Program-made: the position numbers and the translations under genes | Shown here: in pieces, positions 20,203 to 31,518 of the stretch | Numbering within the stretch: position 1 is the first letter of the stretch | Layout: every line of letters starts with the position of its first letter | Notes under the pieces: model-generated | Database searches by the model: none | The model's input: the letters and a program-made list of their open reading frames with translations, nothing else | Told to the model about the DNA's origin: nothing | Assembly: GCF_900021175.1 (NCBI RefSeq) | Contig: NZ_FCOP01000010.1 | Location: 1-64,000, forward strand | Direction of reading: 5' to 3' | Source: Pseudenterobacter timonensis | GTDB taxonomy: Bacteria; Pseudomonadota; Gammaproteobacteria; Enterobacterales; Enterobacteriaceae | Length of the DNA stretch: 64,000 bases

Positions 20203-20841
20203 GTGAAGCGACCTGGAATAATCATGATTTGCCTGCTTTTACAGGCCTGCTCAGCCACTACAAAGGGGCTTGGCAACTCATTGTGGGAGAGCATATTCGG
20301 CACGCCTGGCGTCCATCTGACCGATGACGATATCCAGAATATGCCCTATGCCAGCCAGTACATGCAGCTTAATAACGGTCCTCAGCTGTTTGTGGTGCTC
20401 GCTTTCTCTGAAAACGGGCAGCAGAAATGGGTGACGCAGGATCAGGCCACGCTCGTGACGCAGCATGGCCGCCTCGTCAAAACGTTGCTTGGCGGCGATA
20501 ACCTGCTGGAAGTGAATAACCTTGCCGCCGATCCGCTTATCAAGCCAGGCCAGATTATTGATGGCGCCAGCTGGACCCGCACGATGGGCTGGACCGAGCA
20601 TCGCCAGGTGCGTTACGCCACCGCGCGCTCCGTTTTCCGCTGGGATGGCACTGACACCGTGGAGGTGGGGAGCGATAAAACACCGGTGCGCGTGCTGGAT
20701 GAAGAGGTCACCACTGACCAGGCCCGCTGGCATAACCGTTACTGGGTGGACGATGAAGGGCAGATCCGCCAGTCGCTCCAGTATCTGGGTGCCGGTTTCT
20801 TCCCGGTGAAAACCACGCTGATCAAGGCGGCAAAATCATGA
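20203..20841 (+). CDS. yjbF: Outer-membrane lipoprotein YjbF (GfcB-like)
   Basis: A 212-residue lipoprotein: signal MKRPGIIMICLLLQAC with lipobox LLQAC, Cys16 being the lipidated residue. Residue 17 (Ser) implies outer-membrane sorting. The mature part belongs to the GfcB/YjbF family found with capsule and exopolysaccharide loci. It overlaps yjbG by four bases (ATGA at 20838), which implies coupled translation. Function beyond polysaccharide secretion association is unknown. Confidence 0.9.
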   Translation: MKRPGIIMICLLLQACSATTKGLGNSLWESIFGTPGVHLTDDDIQNMPYASQYMQLNNGPQLFVVLAFSENGQQKWVTQDQATLVTQHGRLVKTLLGGDNLLEVNNLAADPLIKPGQIIDGASWTRTMGWTEHRQVRYATARSVFRWDGTDTVEVGSDKTPVRVLDEEVTTDQARWHNRYWVDDEGQIRQSLQYLGAGFFPVKTTLIKAAKS

Positions 20842-21575
20842 ATATAAAAGTGACTGCCCTCCTGACCGGCTGCCTTATCGCGCCGCTGGCGTGGTCCGCG
20901 GGCACCGTGAAAGTCTACTTTCCCGGCAGCGATGCACCAAAAACGCTAACCCAGGTTGAACACCTGATCGACCTGGTGGGCCAGCCCCGGCTAGCGACAA
21001 GCTGGTGGCCGGGCGCGATTATCAGCGAGCAGGGAGCGACCAACGACGCGCAGCAGCGTCATCAGGCGTTGCTGGCAAGGCTGGCTGTGCTCGCGGCCCA
21101 GGAAGAGGGTGACGAGGGGGCGGCGATAAACGCCCTGCGCCAGCAGCTGGCGGCGCAAAAAATAGTCGGACGTCTGCCGGTCAATCTTGATCCCGATAAG
21201 GTGCGGACTACAGAGCGCGGCAACCCGACGCTGGAAGGGGAGTATTCCCTGTGGATCGTCCCGCAGCCGGGAACGGTGAGCCTGTTCGGGCTTATCAGCA
21301 GCCCCGGGAAAAAGCCATTTACGCCGGGCCGTGACGTGGCGAGCTATCTGGATGAGCAAAGCCTGCTCAGCGGAGCGGATAACAGCTACGCCTGGGTGAT
21401 CTACCCCGACGGGCGCACGCAGAAGGTACCGGTGGCGTACTGGAACAAAAGACACGTGGAGCCGATGCCCGGCAGCGTGATCTTTGTCGGCTTTGCCGAT
21501 CATTTCTGGACGCAGGCTTACGACGGCCTCAACGCTGACATTCTCCACTCCCTGACGCATCGGATACCGGATTAA
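20838..21575 (+). CDS. yjbG: Periplasmic capsule-biosynthesis GfcC-like protein YjbG
   Basis: A 245-residue protein with a signal peptide (cleavage near WSAG, residue about 20). It belongs to the GfcC family, whose E. coli structure shows ubiquitin-like beta-grasp domains similar to Wza domains. It overlaps yjbF by four bases and yjbH by one base, so the three are tightly coupled. It is likely periplasmic and may help polysaccharide export; this rests on family and context. Confidence 0.9.
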   Translation: MNIKVTALLTGCLIAPLAWSAGTVKVYFPGSDAPKTLTQVEHLIDLVGQPRLATSWWPGAIISEQGATNDAQQRHQALLARLAVLAAQEEGDEGAAINALRQQLAAQKIVGRLPVNLDPDKVRTTERGNPTLEGEYSLWIVPQPGTVSLFGLISSPGKKPFTPGRDVASYLDEQSLLSGADNSYAWVIYPDGRTQKVPVAYWNKRHVEPMPGSVIFVGFADHFWTQAYDGLNADILHSLTHRIPD

Positions 21576-23671
21576 TGAAACGAACCTGGCTTTTTAGCAC
21601 GCTGGCGCTGTGCGTAAGCGCCGCCTGCCATGCAGAAACCTGGCCGGCGCCTGTCGGTCCGTCTCAGTCGGACTTCGGCGGCGTCGGGCTATTACAGACT
21701 CCCACCGCGCGAATGGCGCGGGAAGGGGAGATGAGTCTTAACTACCGCGACAACGATCAGTACCGCTACTACTCCGCCTCGGTGCAGCTCTTTCCCTGGC
21801 TGGAAACCACGCTGCGTTACACCGATGTACGTACACGGCAGTACAGCACCGTGGAGTCATTCTCGGGCGATCAGACCTACAAGGACAAGGCGTTCGACCT
21901 GAAGCTGCGGCTCTGGGAAGAGAGTTACTGGCTGCCGCAGGTGGCCGTGGGCGCGCGCGACATTGGCGGGACCGGTCTGTTCGACGCCGAATATATCGTG
22001 GCGAACAAAGCCTGGGGGCCGTTCGACTTCTCCCTCGGGCTGGGCTGGGGCTATCTCGGCACCAGCGGTAACGTCAAAAACCCGCTCTGCTCCTATGACG
22101 ATAAGTTCTGCTATCGCGATAACAGCTACCAGCAGGCCGGCTCTATCGACGGCAGCCAGATGTTCCACGGCCCGGCTTCGCTCTTCGGCGGGGTGGAGTA
22201 TCAGACCCCGTGGCAGCCGCTGCGCCTGAAGCTGGAGTATGAAGGGAACAACTATTCGCAGGATTTCGCGGGCAAAATTGAGCAAAAGAGCAAGTTTAAC
22301 GTGGGGGCGATCTATCGCGTAACCGACTGGGCCGACGTCAACGTCAGCTACGAGCGCGGCAACACCTTCATGTTCGGCGTCACGCTGCGCACCAACTTTA
22401 ACGATTTGCGCCCCTCCTATAACGACAACGCCCGCCCGGCTTATCAACCGGAGCCGCAGGATGCCATCCTGCAACATTCGGTGGTAGCTAATCAGCTGAC
22501 GCTGCTGAAATATAACGCCGGCTTCGCGGATCCGAAGATCCAGGTGAAAGGCGACACCCTCTACGTCACCGGGGAGCAGGTGAAATACCGCGACTCGCGG
22601 GAAGGGATCGAACGTGCCAACCGGATCATCATGAACGATCTGCCGGACGGGATCCGGACGATCCGCGTGACGGAAAACCGGCTTAACCTGCCGCAGGTGA
22701 CCACCGAAACGGATGTCGCCAGCCTGAAGCGTCATCTGGAAGGCGAACCGCTGGGACATGAAACTCCGCTGGCGCAGCAGCGGGTAGAGCCGATCGTGCC
22801 GCAGAGCACCGAGCAGGGCTGGTATATCGATAAATCGCGTTTCGATTTCCATATCGATCCGGTGCTGAACCAGTCCGTCGGCGGGCCGGAAAACTTCTAC
22901 ATGTATCAGTTGGGCGTCATGGCAACGGCGGACTGGTGGGTCACCGATCACCTGCTGACCACCGGTAGCCTGTTTGGTAACCTGGCGAATAACTACGATA
23001 AGTTTAACTACACCAACCCGCCAAATGACTCTAAGCTGCCGCGCGTGCGTACCCGCGTGCGTGAGTATGTGCAGAATGATGCCTATGTGAATAACCTGCA
23101 GGCCAACTACTTCCAGTACTTTGGCAACGGCTTCTATGGCCAGGTCTATGGCGGTTATCTGGAAACAATGTTCGGCGGCGCGGGCGCGGAGGTGCTCTGG
23201 CGTCCGGTAGACAGCAACTGGGCCTTCGGGCTTGACGCGAACTACGTGAAGCAGCGTGACTGGCGCAGCGCGCAGGACATGATGAAGTTCACCGACTATA
23301 GCGTGAAAACCGGCCATCTTACCGCCTACTGGACGCCATCCTTCGCGCAGGATGTGCTGGTGAAAGCGAGCGTCGGGCAATATCTGGCGGGCGATAAGGG
23401 CGGGACGCTCGATATCTCCAAACGCTTCGACAGCGGCGTCGTGGTCGGCGGCTATGCGACCATTACCAACGTCTCGCCAGATGAGTATGGGGAAGGGGAT
23501 TTCACCAAAGGGGTCTACGTGTCGATTCCGCTGGATCTCTTCTCGTCAGGCCCGACCCGCAGCCGTGCGGCAATCGGCTGGACGCCGCTGACGCGTGACG
23601 GGGGCCAGCAGCTTGGACGTAAGTTCCAGCTGTATGATATGACCAGCGACAGAAGCATTAACTTCCGCTAA
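21575..23671 (+). CDS. yjbH: Outer-membrane beta-barrel protein YjbH (GfcD-like)
   Basis: A 698-residue exported protein with signal [20 protein letters not shown]. The mature part is rich in alternating aromatic/glycine beta strands and contains the family start segment [17 protein letters not shown]. Recent views of this family predict two fused beta-barrels. It is the last and largest member of yjbEFGH and the probable outer-membrane exit component for the associated polysaccharide. The start overlaps the yjbG stop by one base. No T-tailed terminator follows on this strand. Confidence 0.92.
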   Translation: MKRTWLFSTLALCVSAACHAETWPAPVGPSQSDFGGVGLLQTPTARMAREGEMSLNYRDNDQYRYYSASVQLFPWLETTLRYTDVRTRQYSTVESFSGDQTYKDKAFDLKLRLWEESYWLPQVAVGARDIGGTGLFDAEYIVANKAWGPFDFSLGLGWGYLGTSGNVKNPLCSYDDKFCYRDNSYQQAGSIDGSQMFHGPASLFGGVEYQTPWQPLRLKLEYEGNNYSQDFAGKIEQKSKFNVGAIYRVTDWADVNVSYERGNTFMFGVTLRTNFNDLRPSYNDNARPAYQPEPQDAILQHSVVANQLTLLKYNAGFADPKIQVKGDTLYVTGEQVKYRDSREGIERANRIIMNDLPDGIRTIRVTENRLNLPQVTTETDVASLKRHLEGEPLGHETPLAQQRVEPIVPQSTEQGWYIDKSRFDFHIDPVLNQSVGGPENFYMYQLGVMATADWWVTDHLLTTGSLFGNLANNYDKFNYTNPPNDSKLPRVRTRVREYVQNDAYVNNLQANYFQYFGNGFYGQVYGGYLETMFGGAGAEVLWRPVDSNWAFGLDANYVKQRDWRSAQDMMKFTDYSVKTGHLTAYWTPSFAQDVLVKASVGQYLAGDKGGTLDISKRFDSGVVVGGYATITNVSPDEYGEGDFTKGVYVSIPLDLFSSGPTRSRAAIGWTPLTRDGGQQLGRKFQLYDMTSDRSINFR

Positions 23672-23708
23672 AAAAATACCCTCACCCTTCGGCAGAAGGG
23701 TGAGGGTA
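23671..23708 (-). terminator. Terminator of the ridA-azlDC operon
   Basis: A 13-bp perfect stem TACCCTCACCCTT / AAGGGTGAGGGTA with a six-base loop. On the minus strand it runs into T6, 28 bases after the RidA-type gene. It also separates the convergent yjbH. Confidence 0.9.
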
Positions 23709-23735
23709 GAGACATACCTTTCTACGTGCAGCGCC

Positions 23736-24116
23736 TTAGCGCGGTACGGCAATCGCCTCAATTTCTACGCCAGCATCTTTCGGCAGACGGGCTACCTCAA
23801 CGCAAGAGCGGGCAGGGAATGCGGCGTTGTGTTCCTTGAAGAACGCTTCATACTCGGCGTTGATCGCCGCGAAGTTGTTCAAATCTTTCACGAAAACGGT
23901 CGTTTTAACGATGTTGTTCACACCCAGGCCTGCGGCCTCTACGATCGCTTTGACGTTTGCCAGAGACTGACGCGCCTGTTCTGCGATATCAGCTGGCATC
24001 TCACCGGTTGCCGGGTTAACAGGCAGCTGGCCGGAGGTAATGACCATGGAACCGAGGTTGACCGCCTGGACATACGGGCCGATAGCCGCCGGGGCGTCAG
24101 GAGTATTAATAATCAT
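23736..24116 (-). CDS. RidA/YjgF-family imine deaminase (TdcF-like)
   Basis: A 126-residue protein of the RidA family, which hydrolyses reactive enamines/imines such as 2-aminoacrylate to keto acids and ammonia. The key residue is the Arg in FPARSCVEVARLP (about residue 104), and the C-terminal signature VEIEAIAV is intact. It is closest in feel to E. coli TdcF, which is encoded with threonine/serine catabolic genes. It lies 26 bases after azlD in an operon headed by a desulfidase/dehydratase-type enzyme whose product would be 2-aminoacrylate, which fits its role. Confidence 0.93.
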   Translation of the reverse strand: MIINTPDAPAAIGPYVQAVNLGSMVITSGQLPVNPATGEMPADIAEQARQSLANVKAIVEAAGLGVNNIVKTTVFVKDLNNFAAINAEYEAFFKEHNAAFPARSCVEVARLPKDAGVEIEAIAVPR

Positions 24117-24142
24117 TTTAATTCCTTCTTTTCAGGAGTGAC

Positions 24143-24463
24143 TTACATAAAATTATTCAATAAAAACAGGGTGCCGACGCCGCTTACCACCACCCAGACC
24201 AGGCCGAGGCGGAAGCTGGCAAGCGTACAGACAATGGCGGCCACAACCTTCGGATTCTTCAGGTCAAATTCCATGTTGGAGTTGACGCTTAAAATCTGAA
24301 TCGCAATGATGGCCGGCAGCACGGTGACCGGTACGAAACGCAGCGTTTTGATCACCCGCTCCGACATCTGTACCCTACCGGCCAGGCCGATAAAGGAGAA
24401 GCGAATCAAAAAGGTTACCGCGGCCATGCCCAGCGTCAGGGCGATAAAGAGATGGTTACTCAT
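24143..24463 (-). CDS. azlD: AzlD-family branched-chain amino acid exporter subunit
   Basis: A 106-residue membrane protein with about four hydrophobic helices, of the AzlD/YgaH family. The ATG at 24463 overlaps the end of azlC by eight bases; a longer frame starting inside azlC is not needed. AzlD is the small partner of AzlC, and the E. coli pair YgaZH exports L-valine. Tight overlap with azlC implies a stoichiometric complex. The substrate here is not known. Confidence 0.88.
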   Translation of the reverse strand: MSNHLFIALTLGMAAVTFLIRFSFIGLAGRVQMSERVIKTLRFVPVTVLPAIIAIQILSVNSNMEFDLKNPKVVAAIVCTLASFRLGLVWVVVSGVGTLFLLNNFM

Positions 24464-25199
24464 TTTCCAGCGCTCCTTCCAGCGGCATTGCATGGCTGTC
24501 CTGCGTTTTTGCCTGACGGCGCTCCTCCGCCAGATCAACGCTCAGACCCGCCAGCACGCCCAGCACAGAGGCGACAACGATACCGAGCGAGTAGGGCAGC
24601 ACGACCAGCAGCACGCCGGAAATGGTCGCGACGATGGCGGCAATGGTACAGGCCTGGCTTTTGATCTGCGGTACTACGATGGCGATAAACGCGGCAACCA
24701 TCGCGAAATCCAGCCCATATTTCTCAATATGCGGGAACGAAGCGCCCACCAGCGCGCCGAGGAAATCGGCCAGTACCCAGGCGAACCAGAAGGTAAACAT
24801 GGCAGAAAAATAAAAGACATATTTGTCCTTTTTATTCTGCTCCATCTCTTTCACCGTAGTGGCATACACTTCATCGGTCAGCGCCCAGGACATAAAGCAT
24901 TTTCTAAAAAACGAAGCTTCACGTACCTGGCTGGAAAGCGAGGCGCTATATAACACGTGGCGTAAATTAATAATCAGCGTCGTGAAAATAATTACCCCAA
25001 GGCTGGCGCCCGTTTTCAGCATATTCAGCGCCAGCATCTGCGCGGAGCCGGCGATAACGATGGTAGACCAGGCGGTGCTTTGCCAGACGCTCATACCGGC
25101 GCTCACGCTGAGCGCCCCTACGATGAATGAGAATGGAAAGTCACCGATGCAAAGAGGCATAATAGCGCTCATGCCCCGCAGGATTGCTTTTTTACTCAT
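24456..25199 (-). CDS. azlC: AzlC-family amino acid exporter subunit
   Basis: A 247-residue inner-membrane protein of the AzlC/YgaZ family. The diagnostic N-terminal half shows GMSAIMPLCIGDFPFSFIVG and the downstream ALTDEVYA segment. Several hydrophobic helices follow, ending in a hydrophilic tail. It is paired with azlD and sits 56 bases after the cysteine desulfidase/serine dehydratase-like gene. Export of branched-chain or sulfur amino acids is the family expectation. Confidence 0.9.
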   Translation of the reverse strand: MSKKAILRGMSAIMPLCIGDFPFSFIVGALSVSAGMSVWQSTAWSTIVIAGSAQMLALNMLKTGASLGVIIFTTLIINLRHVLYSASLSSQVREASFFRKCFMSWALTDEVYATTVKEMEQNKKDKYVFYFSAMFTFWFAWVLADFLGALVGASFPHIEKYGLDFAMVAAFIAIVVPQIKSQACTIAAIVATISGVLLVVLPYSLGIVVASVLGVLAGLSVDLAEERRQAKTQDSHAMPLEGALENE

Positions 25200-25255
25200 A
25201 AATCACACCCGCTGATGTTTATCAGCTCAATAAAAAGTTACATAACAGGCAGAAA

Positions 25256-26533
25256 TTATTTGGCGACCATAATGCTAATAATTTCTTTATCGGTATAGGT
25301 CATCGGCTTAATAACCAGACGGCACAGGTTATTAATGGTTTGCTCTACGTCGCCGCAGACAATCCCGTCGTTCGCGCTGGCGCAGCGGTTCTGCATCGCC
25401 ATCAGCACGGACTTAAAGGCGCTGGAGACCACGGAAGAGACCTTCATGGCGCAGCTGTTAGACGCCCCATCGCAAATCATGCCGGTCACATCGCTCACCA
25501 TATTGATAATGGCGGTGTTGATGGTGTCGATATTACGGGTGAACAGCCAGGCCATACCGGCCGCTGCGCCCATCGCCGCGGTAGAGGCGGCACACAGCGC
25601 CGAGAGACGGGTGTAACGCGAGTGGATGGAGATCGCGGTCAGGTGAGAAAGGGCGAGCGCGCGAGCCAGCGTCTCCTCATCGACGTTGAGATGTTTTGCC
25701 ACGGTCACAACCGGCATGGTGGCGGCAATGCCCTGGTTACCAGAACCAAAGTTAGACATCGCAACCACTGGTGCACCGCCCATGCGGGCATCGGAAGCGG
25801 CAACGGTGTCGATAATCACATTGCTTAACAGGTCATTGCTCATCAGCCCGTTCTGGACTGCATCAGTGAAAGTGCCGCTGATGTTCAGACCATATTTTTT
25901 GGCTTTGCCCTCTTCAGAAAGCGCGGAGTTCAGACGCGCCGCTTCCAGAATAAAGGCAATCTCTTCGACCGGAACGGTATTAACAAAATCATACGCTTCC
26001 TGCAGGCTGAAGGTCGGCAGCGCTTCGGTTTTTTCCGCACTGTTTTGCGTCTGCGCCAGCGCCTGTTTTTCACCGTTCAGATAGCATTCAACAACGTTAG
26101 TGTGCGTACCCTTCACGACGACGCGGCAGGTGTCGTTGCCTGCAGAGAGGGTCAGATCCAGGTGGATAAAGTCCGGCGTGTCCTGAACGTCAATGTTCAC
26201 CTTACCGGCAGCGGTTAATGCTTCTGCCAGTTCCACGTGGTGCGGGGTGATCCCTTCCAGCGTCTGCAATCCTTTGTCCGGGTTACCGCCAAACGCGCCG
26301 ATGGCCGCCGCGAGATTCACGCCGGAAACCGTCGTGCCCGGGATGGTTACGCCCATCGCGTTTTTATAGAGGTTAGCGGAGATAAAGCCTTCGATTTTTT
26401 CACAAGGCGTTTGCAGATTACGGGCGGCATAGGCAGCCGTAAAAGCGATCGCAACGGGTTCGGTGCAACCCAGTGCCGGAGCGACCTCTTTTTTTAACCA
26501 CTGAATGAAAATCGGGGTATTTTGTTGACTCAT
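25256..26533 (-). CDS. L-cysteine desulfidase / L-serine dehydratase alpha-type Fe–S enzyme (CyuA/UPF0597 family)
   Basis: A 425-residue cytoplasmic enzyme of the CyuA (YhaM) family. Members use a [4Fe–4S] cluster to eliminate H2S from cysteine or water from serine, releasing 2-aminoacrylate. Candidate cluster ligands are Cys23 in ALGCTEPVA, Cys314 in SALCAAS and Cys354 in MICDGASNSC; the GTTVSGVNLAAAIGAFGG and MSNFGSGNQGI segments are also conserved. It heads an operon with azlC, azlD and a RidA-type gene. A perfect 14-base palindrome 72 bases upstream is a candidate operator. The exact substrate cannot be told from sequence. Confidence 0.88.
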   Translation of the reverse strand: MSQQNTPIFIQWLKKEVAPALGCTEPVAIAFTAAYAARNLQTPCEKIEGFISANLYKNAMGVTIPGTTVSGVNLAAAIGAFGGNPDKGLQTLEGITPHHVELAEALTAAGKVNIDVQDTPDFIHLDLTLSAGNDTCRVVVKGTHTNVVECYLNGEKQALAQTQNSAEKTEALPTFSLQEAYDFVNTVPVEEIAFILEAARLNSALSEEGKAKKYGLNISGTFTDAVQNGLMSNDLLSNVIIDTVAASDARMGGAPVVAMSNFGSGNQGIAATMPVVTVAKHLNVDEETLARALALSHLTAISIHSRYTRLSALCAASTAAMGAAAGMAWLFTRNIDTINTAIINMVSDVTGMICDGASNSCAMKVSSVVSSAFKSVLMAMQNRCASANDGIVCGDVEQTINNLCRLVIKPMTYTDKEIISIMVAK

Positions 26534-26604
26534 GATTCACGCTTCCAGATTAAAGATGTCCTGAAGCGGTAATTTACGGCAAGTAATCAGAAAAATCTTA
26601 CTCT

Positions 26605-26618
26605 ATTAGCATGCTAAT
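26605..26618 (-). promoter_or_regulatory. Palindromic candidate operator of the desulfidase operon
   Basis: ATTAGCATGCTAAT is a perfect 14-base inverted repeat 72–85 bases before the start of the desulfidase-like gene, inside an AT-rich divergent region (26534–26879) with no other gene. No regulator gene lies next to the operon, so the binding protein is unknown. Confidence 0.5.
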
Positions 26619-26741
26619 TATGCGTCTTTTTAGAAAAAAGTTCTCTTTTTAATAAATTGTTTATTCGGTGGGAATTATTAGTTAATCCATTGATTTTCAA
26701 ATAAATATTTAATAAAATTTTGAACATAAAAAGGGATTTAG

Positions 26742-26836
26742 TTATCGCGATCACACGCTTTTATAAAGAATAATTTTCTCCTGAGTGAAAATAGCTGTCT
26801 CTGTCATACAAATAAAGTAGATCTCCGTCACATTTT
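26742..26836 (+). promoter_or_regulatory. psiE promoter region with candidate CRP and PhoB sites
   Basis: GTTATCGCGATCACA (26742–26756) has a good right CRP half-site (TCACA) and a degenerate left one. CTGTCATACAA at 26801 and CCGTCACATTT at 26825, about two helical turns apart, resemble PhoB half-sites (CTGTCAT). In E. coli psiE is controlled by both regulators, which supports but does not prove these assignments. Confidence 0.4.
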
Positions 26837-26879
26837 TGCGTTATACAGAATCATCGCTCGCGAACCCGGAGGTGCTGCT

Positions 26880-27290
26880 ATGCTGTCATTGTCTCGCCCA
26901 CGCGCTGAATTTATCGCTATCCTTCTCCAGACGGTGCTTAACCTTGGCTTGTTAAGCCTGGGTCTGATCCTGGTGGTTTTCCTCGGCAAAGAGACGCTGC
27001 ATCTGGCAGATGTTCTCTTCTCCCCTGAGCAAACCAGCAAATATGAGCTGGTGGAAGGGCTGGTGGTTTACTTTCTCTACTTTGAATTTATCGCCCTGAT
27101 TGTGAAATATTTTCAGTCAGGTTTTCACTTCCCGCTGCGCTATTTTGTCTATATCGGCATCACCGCCATTGTGCGTTTGATTATTGTCGATCATAAATCA
27201 CCCATCGACGTGTTGATCTACTCCGCCGCGATCCTGCTGCTGGTGATTACTCTCTGGCTGTGCAACTCCAAAAGACTGAAGCGCGAATAA
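26880..27290 (+). CDS. psiE: Phosphate-starvation-inducible membrane protein PsiE
   Basis: A 136-residue inner-membrane protein with four predicted helices, near identical to E. coli PsiE (for example [20 protein letters not shown]). Its biochemical role is unknown. In E. coli it is induced through PhoB and repressed by cAMP–CRP. The ATG at 26880 follows GGAGGTGCT. It lies alone between the divergent desulfidase operon and the convergent malG. Confidence 0.95.
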   Translation: MLSLSRPRAEFIAILLQTVLNLGLLSLGLILVVFLGKETLHLADVLFSPEQTSKYELVEGLVVYFLYFEFIALIVKYFQSGFHFPLRYFVYIGITAIVRLIIVDHKSPIDVLIYSAAILLLVITLWLCNSKRLKRE

Positions 27291-27315
27291 AAAAATGGCG
27301 CTCCGGAGAGCGCCA
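27288..27315 (-). terminator. malEFG operon terminator
   Basis: Stem TGGCGCTC / GAGCGCCA with a CGGA loop; on the minus strand it runs into a T7 tract. It lies 62 bases after malG and directly after the convergent psiE stop, so it may act on both. Confidence 0.8.
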
Positions 27316-27377
27316 AACAACAGTCACAGTAAAGGATCAATACAAGTGAGGATAGTAGTGGCATATAACGATAAAAC

Positions 27378-28268
27378 TTAACCTTTCACACCGCCCGCCG
27401 TCAGGCCGTTGACCAGCCAGCGCTGGGCCAGCAGGAACACCACGGTAATCGGAATGGCGGAGAGCACCGCCGCGGCGGCAAAGTCCCCCCACAGGTAGTT
27501 CTGCGGGTTAAGGTACTGCTGCATCCCGACCGCCAGCGTATAGCTATTCACATCACGCAGCAGCAGCGAGGCAACCGGCACTTCGGTAATGGCCGCGATA
27601 AACGACAGGATAAAGACCACCGCCAGAATCGGGACCGACAGGGGCAGCAGCACCAGACGGAAGGCCTGCCATGGGGTGGCGCCATCCAGCGCGGCAGCCT
27701 CTTCCAGCGAGCCGTCGATGGTTTCAAAGTAGCCTTTAATCGTCCAGACGTGCAGCGCAATCCCGCCCAGGTAGGCGAAGATTACCCCGCCGTGGGTATT
27801 CAGACCGATAAACGGAAGGTACTGGCCGAGGCGATCGAACAGGGCATATAACGCTACCAGTGAGAGTACCGCCGGGAACATCTGGAAAATCAACATCCCT
27901 TTCAGCAGCGTCGCTTTGCCGGGGAAACGCATACGGGCAAAGGCGTAGGCGCAGGTGGTGGAGAGCGCCACGATGCCAATCGCGGTGATGCCCGCAATCT
28001 TAATAGAGTTCCACAGCCAGAGCAGAACCGGGAAGGGGGGCGGCGTGACGCGGCCATCAGCGTGTTCCACGCTAAAGCCCAGCGCCAGCCGCCAGTGCTC
28101 CCAGGAGATTTTTTCCGGGATCAGGCTCCCGGTAGCAAAGTTACCTTCACGCAGGGAGATGGCGATCACCATCAGCAGCGGGAACATAATGGCCGCGATA
28201 AAAATCAGCAGACCTAAGTGCGTCGCCAGCAGGCGCAGCTTTTGAGATTTCGGTTGGACCATAGCCAT
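27378..28268 (-). CDS. malG: Maltose/maltodextrin ABC transporter permease MalG
   Basis: MalG pairs with MalF as the membrane channel of the MalFGK2 importer. The 296-residue protein has six hydrophobic helices and the EAA coupling loop [25 protein letters not shown] segment near residue 190, which docks on MalK. Its start follows GGGAGAAAACG. It is the third gene of malEFG, 14 bases after malF, and a terminator follows. Confidence 0.97.
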   Translation of the reverse strand: MAMVQPKSQKLRLLATHLGLLIFIAAIMFPLLMVIAISLREGNFATGSLIPEKISWEHWRLALGFSVEHADGRVTPPPFPVLLWLWNSIKIAGITAIGIVALSTTCAYAFARMRFPGKATLLKGMLIFQMFPAVLSLVALYALFDRLGQYLPFIGLNTHGGVIFAYLGGIALHVWTIKGYFETIDGSLEEAAALDGATPWQAFRLVLLPLSVPILAVVFILSFIAAITEVPVASLLLRDVNSYTLAVGMQQYLNPQNYLWGDFAAAAVLSAIPITVVFLLAQRWLVNGLTAGGVKG

Positions 28269-28282
28269 TGTCGTTTTCTCCC

Positions 28283-29827
28283 TTAATCAAACTTCATGCG
28301 CGTGGCTTTAAGGTTCACAATCGCCAGCGCCCCTACCAGCAGGAAGATCAGCGTGGCAATTGCCGCCGCCAGACCGAAGTCCTGGCCGCCGCCGCCCTCA
28401 AAGGCGATGCGGTAGGTGTAGCTCACCAGCAGGTCGGTATAGCCCGCCGGCGTGGTCGTGCCGAGACGGTCCGGTCCACCGTTGGTCAACAGCTGAATCA
28501 GCACGAAGTTATTAAAGTTAAAGGCGAAGCTGGCGATCATCAGCGGCGTCAGCGGCTTAATGAGCAGCGGCAGCGTGATTTTAAAGAAGTTCTGGAACGG
28601 GCCGGCGCCGTCCATCGCTGAGGCTTCATAGAGATCGTCCGGGATCGCCTTCAGCAGCCCCATGCAGAGAATCATCATGTAGGGGTAACCGAGCCAGGTG
28701 TTGACGATGATAATCATCGAACGGGCAGTGGTCGGGTCGCTGAACCAGGCTGGTTTGACGCCGAACAGCGTGCTCAGCATCATGTTGATCTCACCGAAGC
28801 TCTGGTTGAAGAGCCCTTTGAAAATCAGAATCGAAATAAACGACGGCACCGCGTAGGGCAGAATCAGCAGCACGCGATAGATTGCCTTGCCTTTAAGGGA
28901 TTCCCACTGCACCAGACAGGCCAGCACCATGCCCACCGCCACGGTCAGCAGCACGGTCAGCACCGAGAAGACCACCGTCCAGACGAAGATGGCGAAGAAC
29001 GGTTTCTGAATGCCTTCGTCGGTAAAGACGCGGGTAAAGTTATCCCAGCCGATAGTGACGGTATAGCCCGGGCTTAATTTCTCATCGCCCCAGTTGCCGT
29101 TGGCGTCGATAGCCTGATAGAAGCCGATATCGTTATTCGGGCGATATTTTACGCCGCTCTGGTTGTTGGTGAGCGTGCCGTCATCGGCAAGCGTATAGAG
29201 CGGGCGCGTGCCGGAGAACTGGCGCAGGGAACTCATGATCACCTTGCTCTCATCCGGCAGGATGGCGCTAAGCTGGGTCAGCGCCTGGCGGTTCTGCGTA
29301 ATCACGCGCAGGCTGGCGCGCTCGCCTTCCGGTAAGGCGTCGGCCTCTTTCAGCGTCAGCTTTTGTTCGCCGCCAAACTTAAAGGGCTCGGAAAGATAGT
29401 TTTTACCGCTCTCGCTGTCGGTAAGTGCTAACTTCCATTGATCGCCTGAGGGATAGAGACCAAAGTTAAAGATTTTGCCAGCCTGATAGGTACGATCCAT
29501 CAGTACTTCCCGGGCGCGCTCCTGAGCGAGCTGGTTGGTACTGCTGTAGTTAGTAAAGGCGATAGCGATGGTACAAATCAGCGGGAAGAGAACGAACAGC
29601 CCCATCCCGGCGAGACCGGGGTAAACGTAGCGCCAGGCGTAAGCTTTACGATTGGCAAAAATATAGAGGCCAACAGAGCTTAAAATCAGCGTCATGATGG
29701 CAAACAGGTACTCCCCTTGTACGTACATTAAAACAACAAGGTAACCCACCAGCAGACTGAGCAGACCAATCGCTGACCATTTCAGCACGTCGCTTTGCCA
29801 CCAGTGTTTCTTTTTAATGACATCCAT
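28283..29827 (-). CDS. malF: Maltose/maltodextrin ABC transporter permease MalF
   Basis: MalF is the larger permease subunit, with eight helices and a big periplasmic P2 loop (about residues 90–275) that contacts maltose-binding protein. The start at 29827 ([10 protein letters not shown]) gives 514 residues, as in E. coli; an ATG 18 bases upstream is less likely. The EAA loop is [20 protein letters not shown]. It is separated from malE by a REP pair, which in E. coli makes malE mRNA more abundant than malF. Confidence 0.97.
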   Translation of the reverse strand: MDVIKKKHWWQSDVLKWSAIGLLSLLVGYLVVLMYVQGEYLFAIMTLILSSVGLYIFANRKAYAWRYVYPGLAGMGLFVLFPLICTIAIAFTNYSSTNQLAQERAREVLMDRTYQAGKIFNFGLYPSGDQWKLALTDSESGKNYLSEPFKFGGEQKLTLKEADALPEGERASLRVITQNRQALTQLSAILPDESKVIMSSLRQFSGTRPLYTLADDGTLTNNQSGVKYRPNNDIGFYQAIDANGNWGDEKLSPGYTVTIGWDNFTRVFTDEGIQKPFFAIFVWTVVFSVLTVLLTVAVGMVLACLVQWESLKGKAIYRVLLILPYAVPSFISILIFKGLFNQSFGEINMMLSTLFGVKPAWFSDPTTARSMIIIVNTWLGYPYMMILCMGLLKAIPDDLYEASAMDGAGPFQNFFKITLPLLIKPLTPLMIASFAFNFNNFVLIQLLTNGGPDRLGTTTPAGYTDLLVSYTYRIAFEGGGGQDFGLAAAIATLIFLLVGALAIVNLKATRMKFD

Positions 29828-29868
29828 GGGGTTCTTCCTCAACAACTTTAAAAACGTGTTGGTAAGCG

Positions 29869-29942
29869 TGCCTGATGGCGCTGCGCTTATCCGGCCTACA
29901 TCCTCTGTAGGGCGGATAAGGCATTTATGCCGCCATCCGGCA
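29869..29942 (-). repeat. REP pair (BIME) between malE and malF
   Basis: Two inverted REP palindromes, TGATGGCGCTGCGCTTATCC and GCGGATAAGGCATTTATGCC (the latter continuing to CATCCGGC), fill the malE–malF gap. E. coli carries REPs at the same place, where they protect malE mRNA from 3' decay. Confidence 0.9.
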
Positions 29943-29956
29943 CGTTCAAAACTACA

Positions 29957-31462
<1,506 letters not shown>

Positions 31463-31518
31463 TCAGGCCCATCATGAATGTGTCTGTCGATGACAGGTTG
31501 TAACGAAGGGAGTGGGGC

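Noticed and set aside
21857..23380. Minus-strand open frame of 507 codons opposite yjbH
   Set aside because: It is an antisense shadow of a conserved beta-barrel gene, His/Arg/Val-rich, with no recognisable motif or ribosome site of note.
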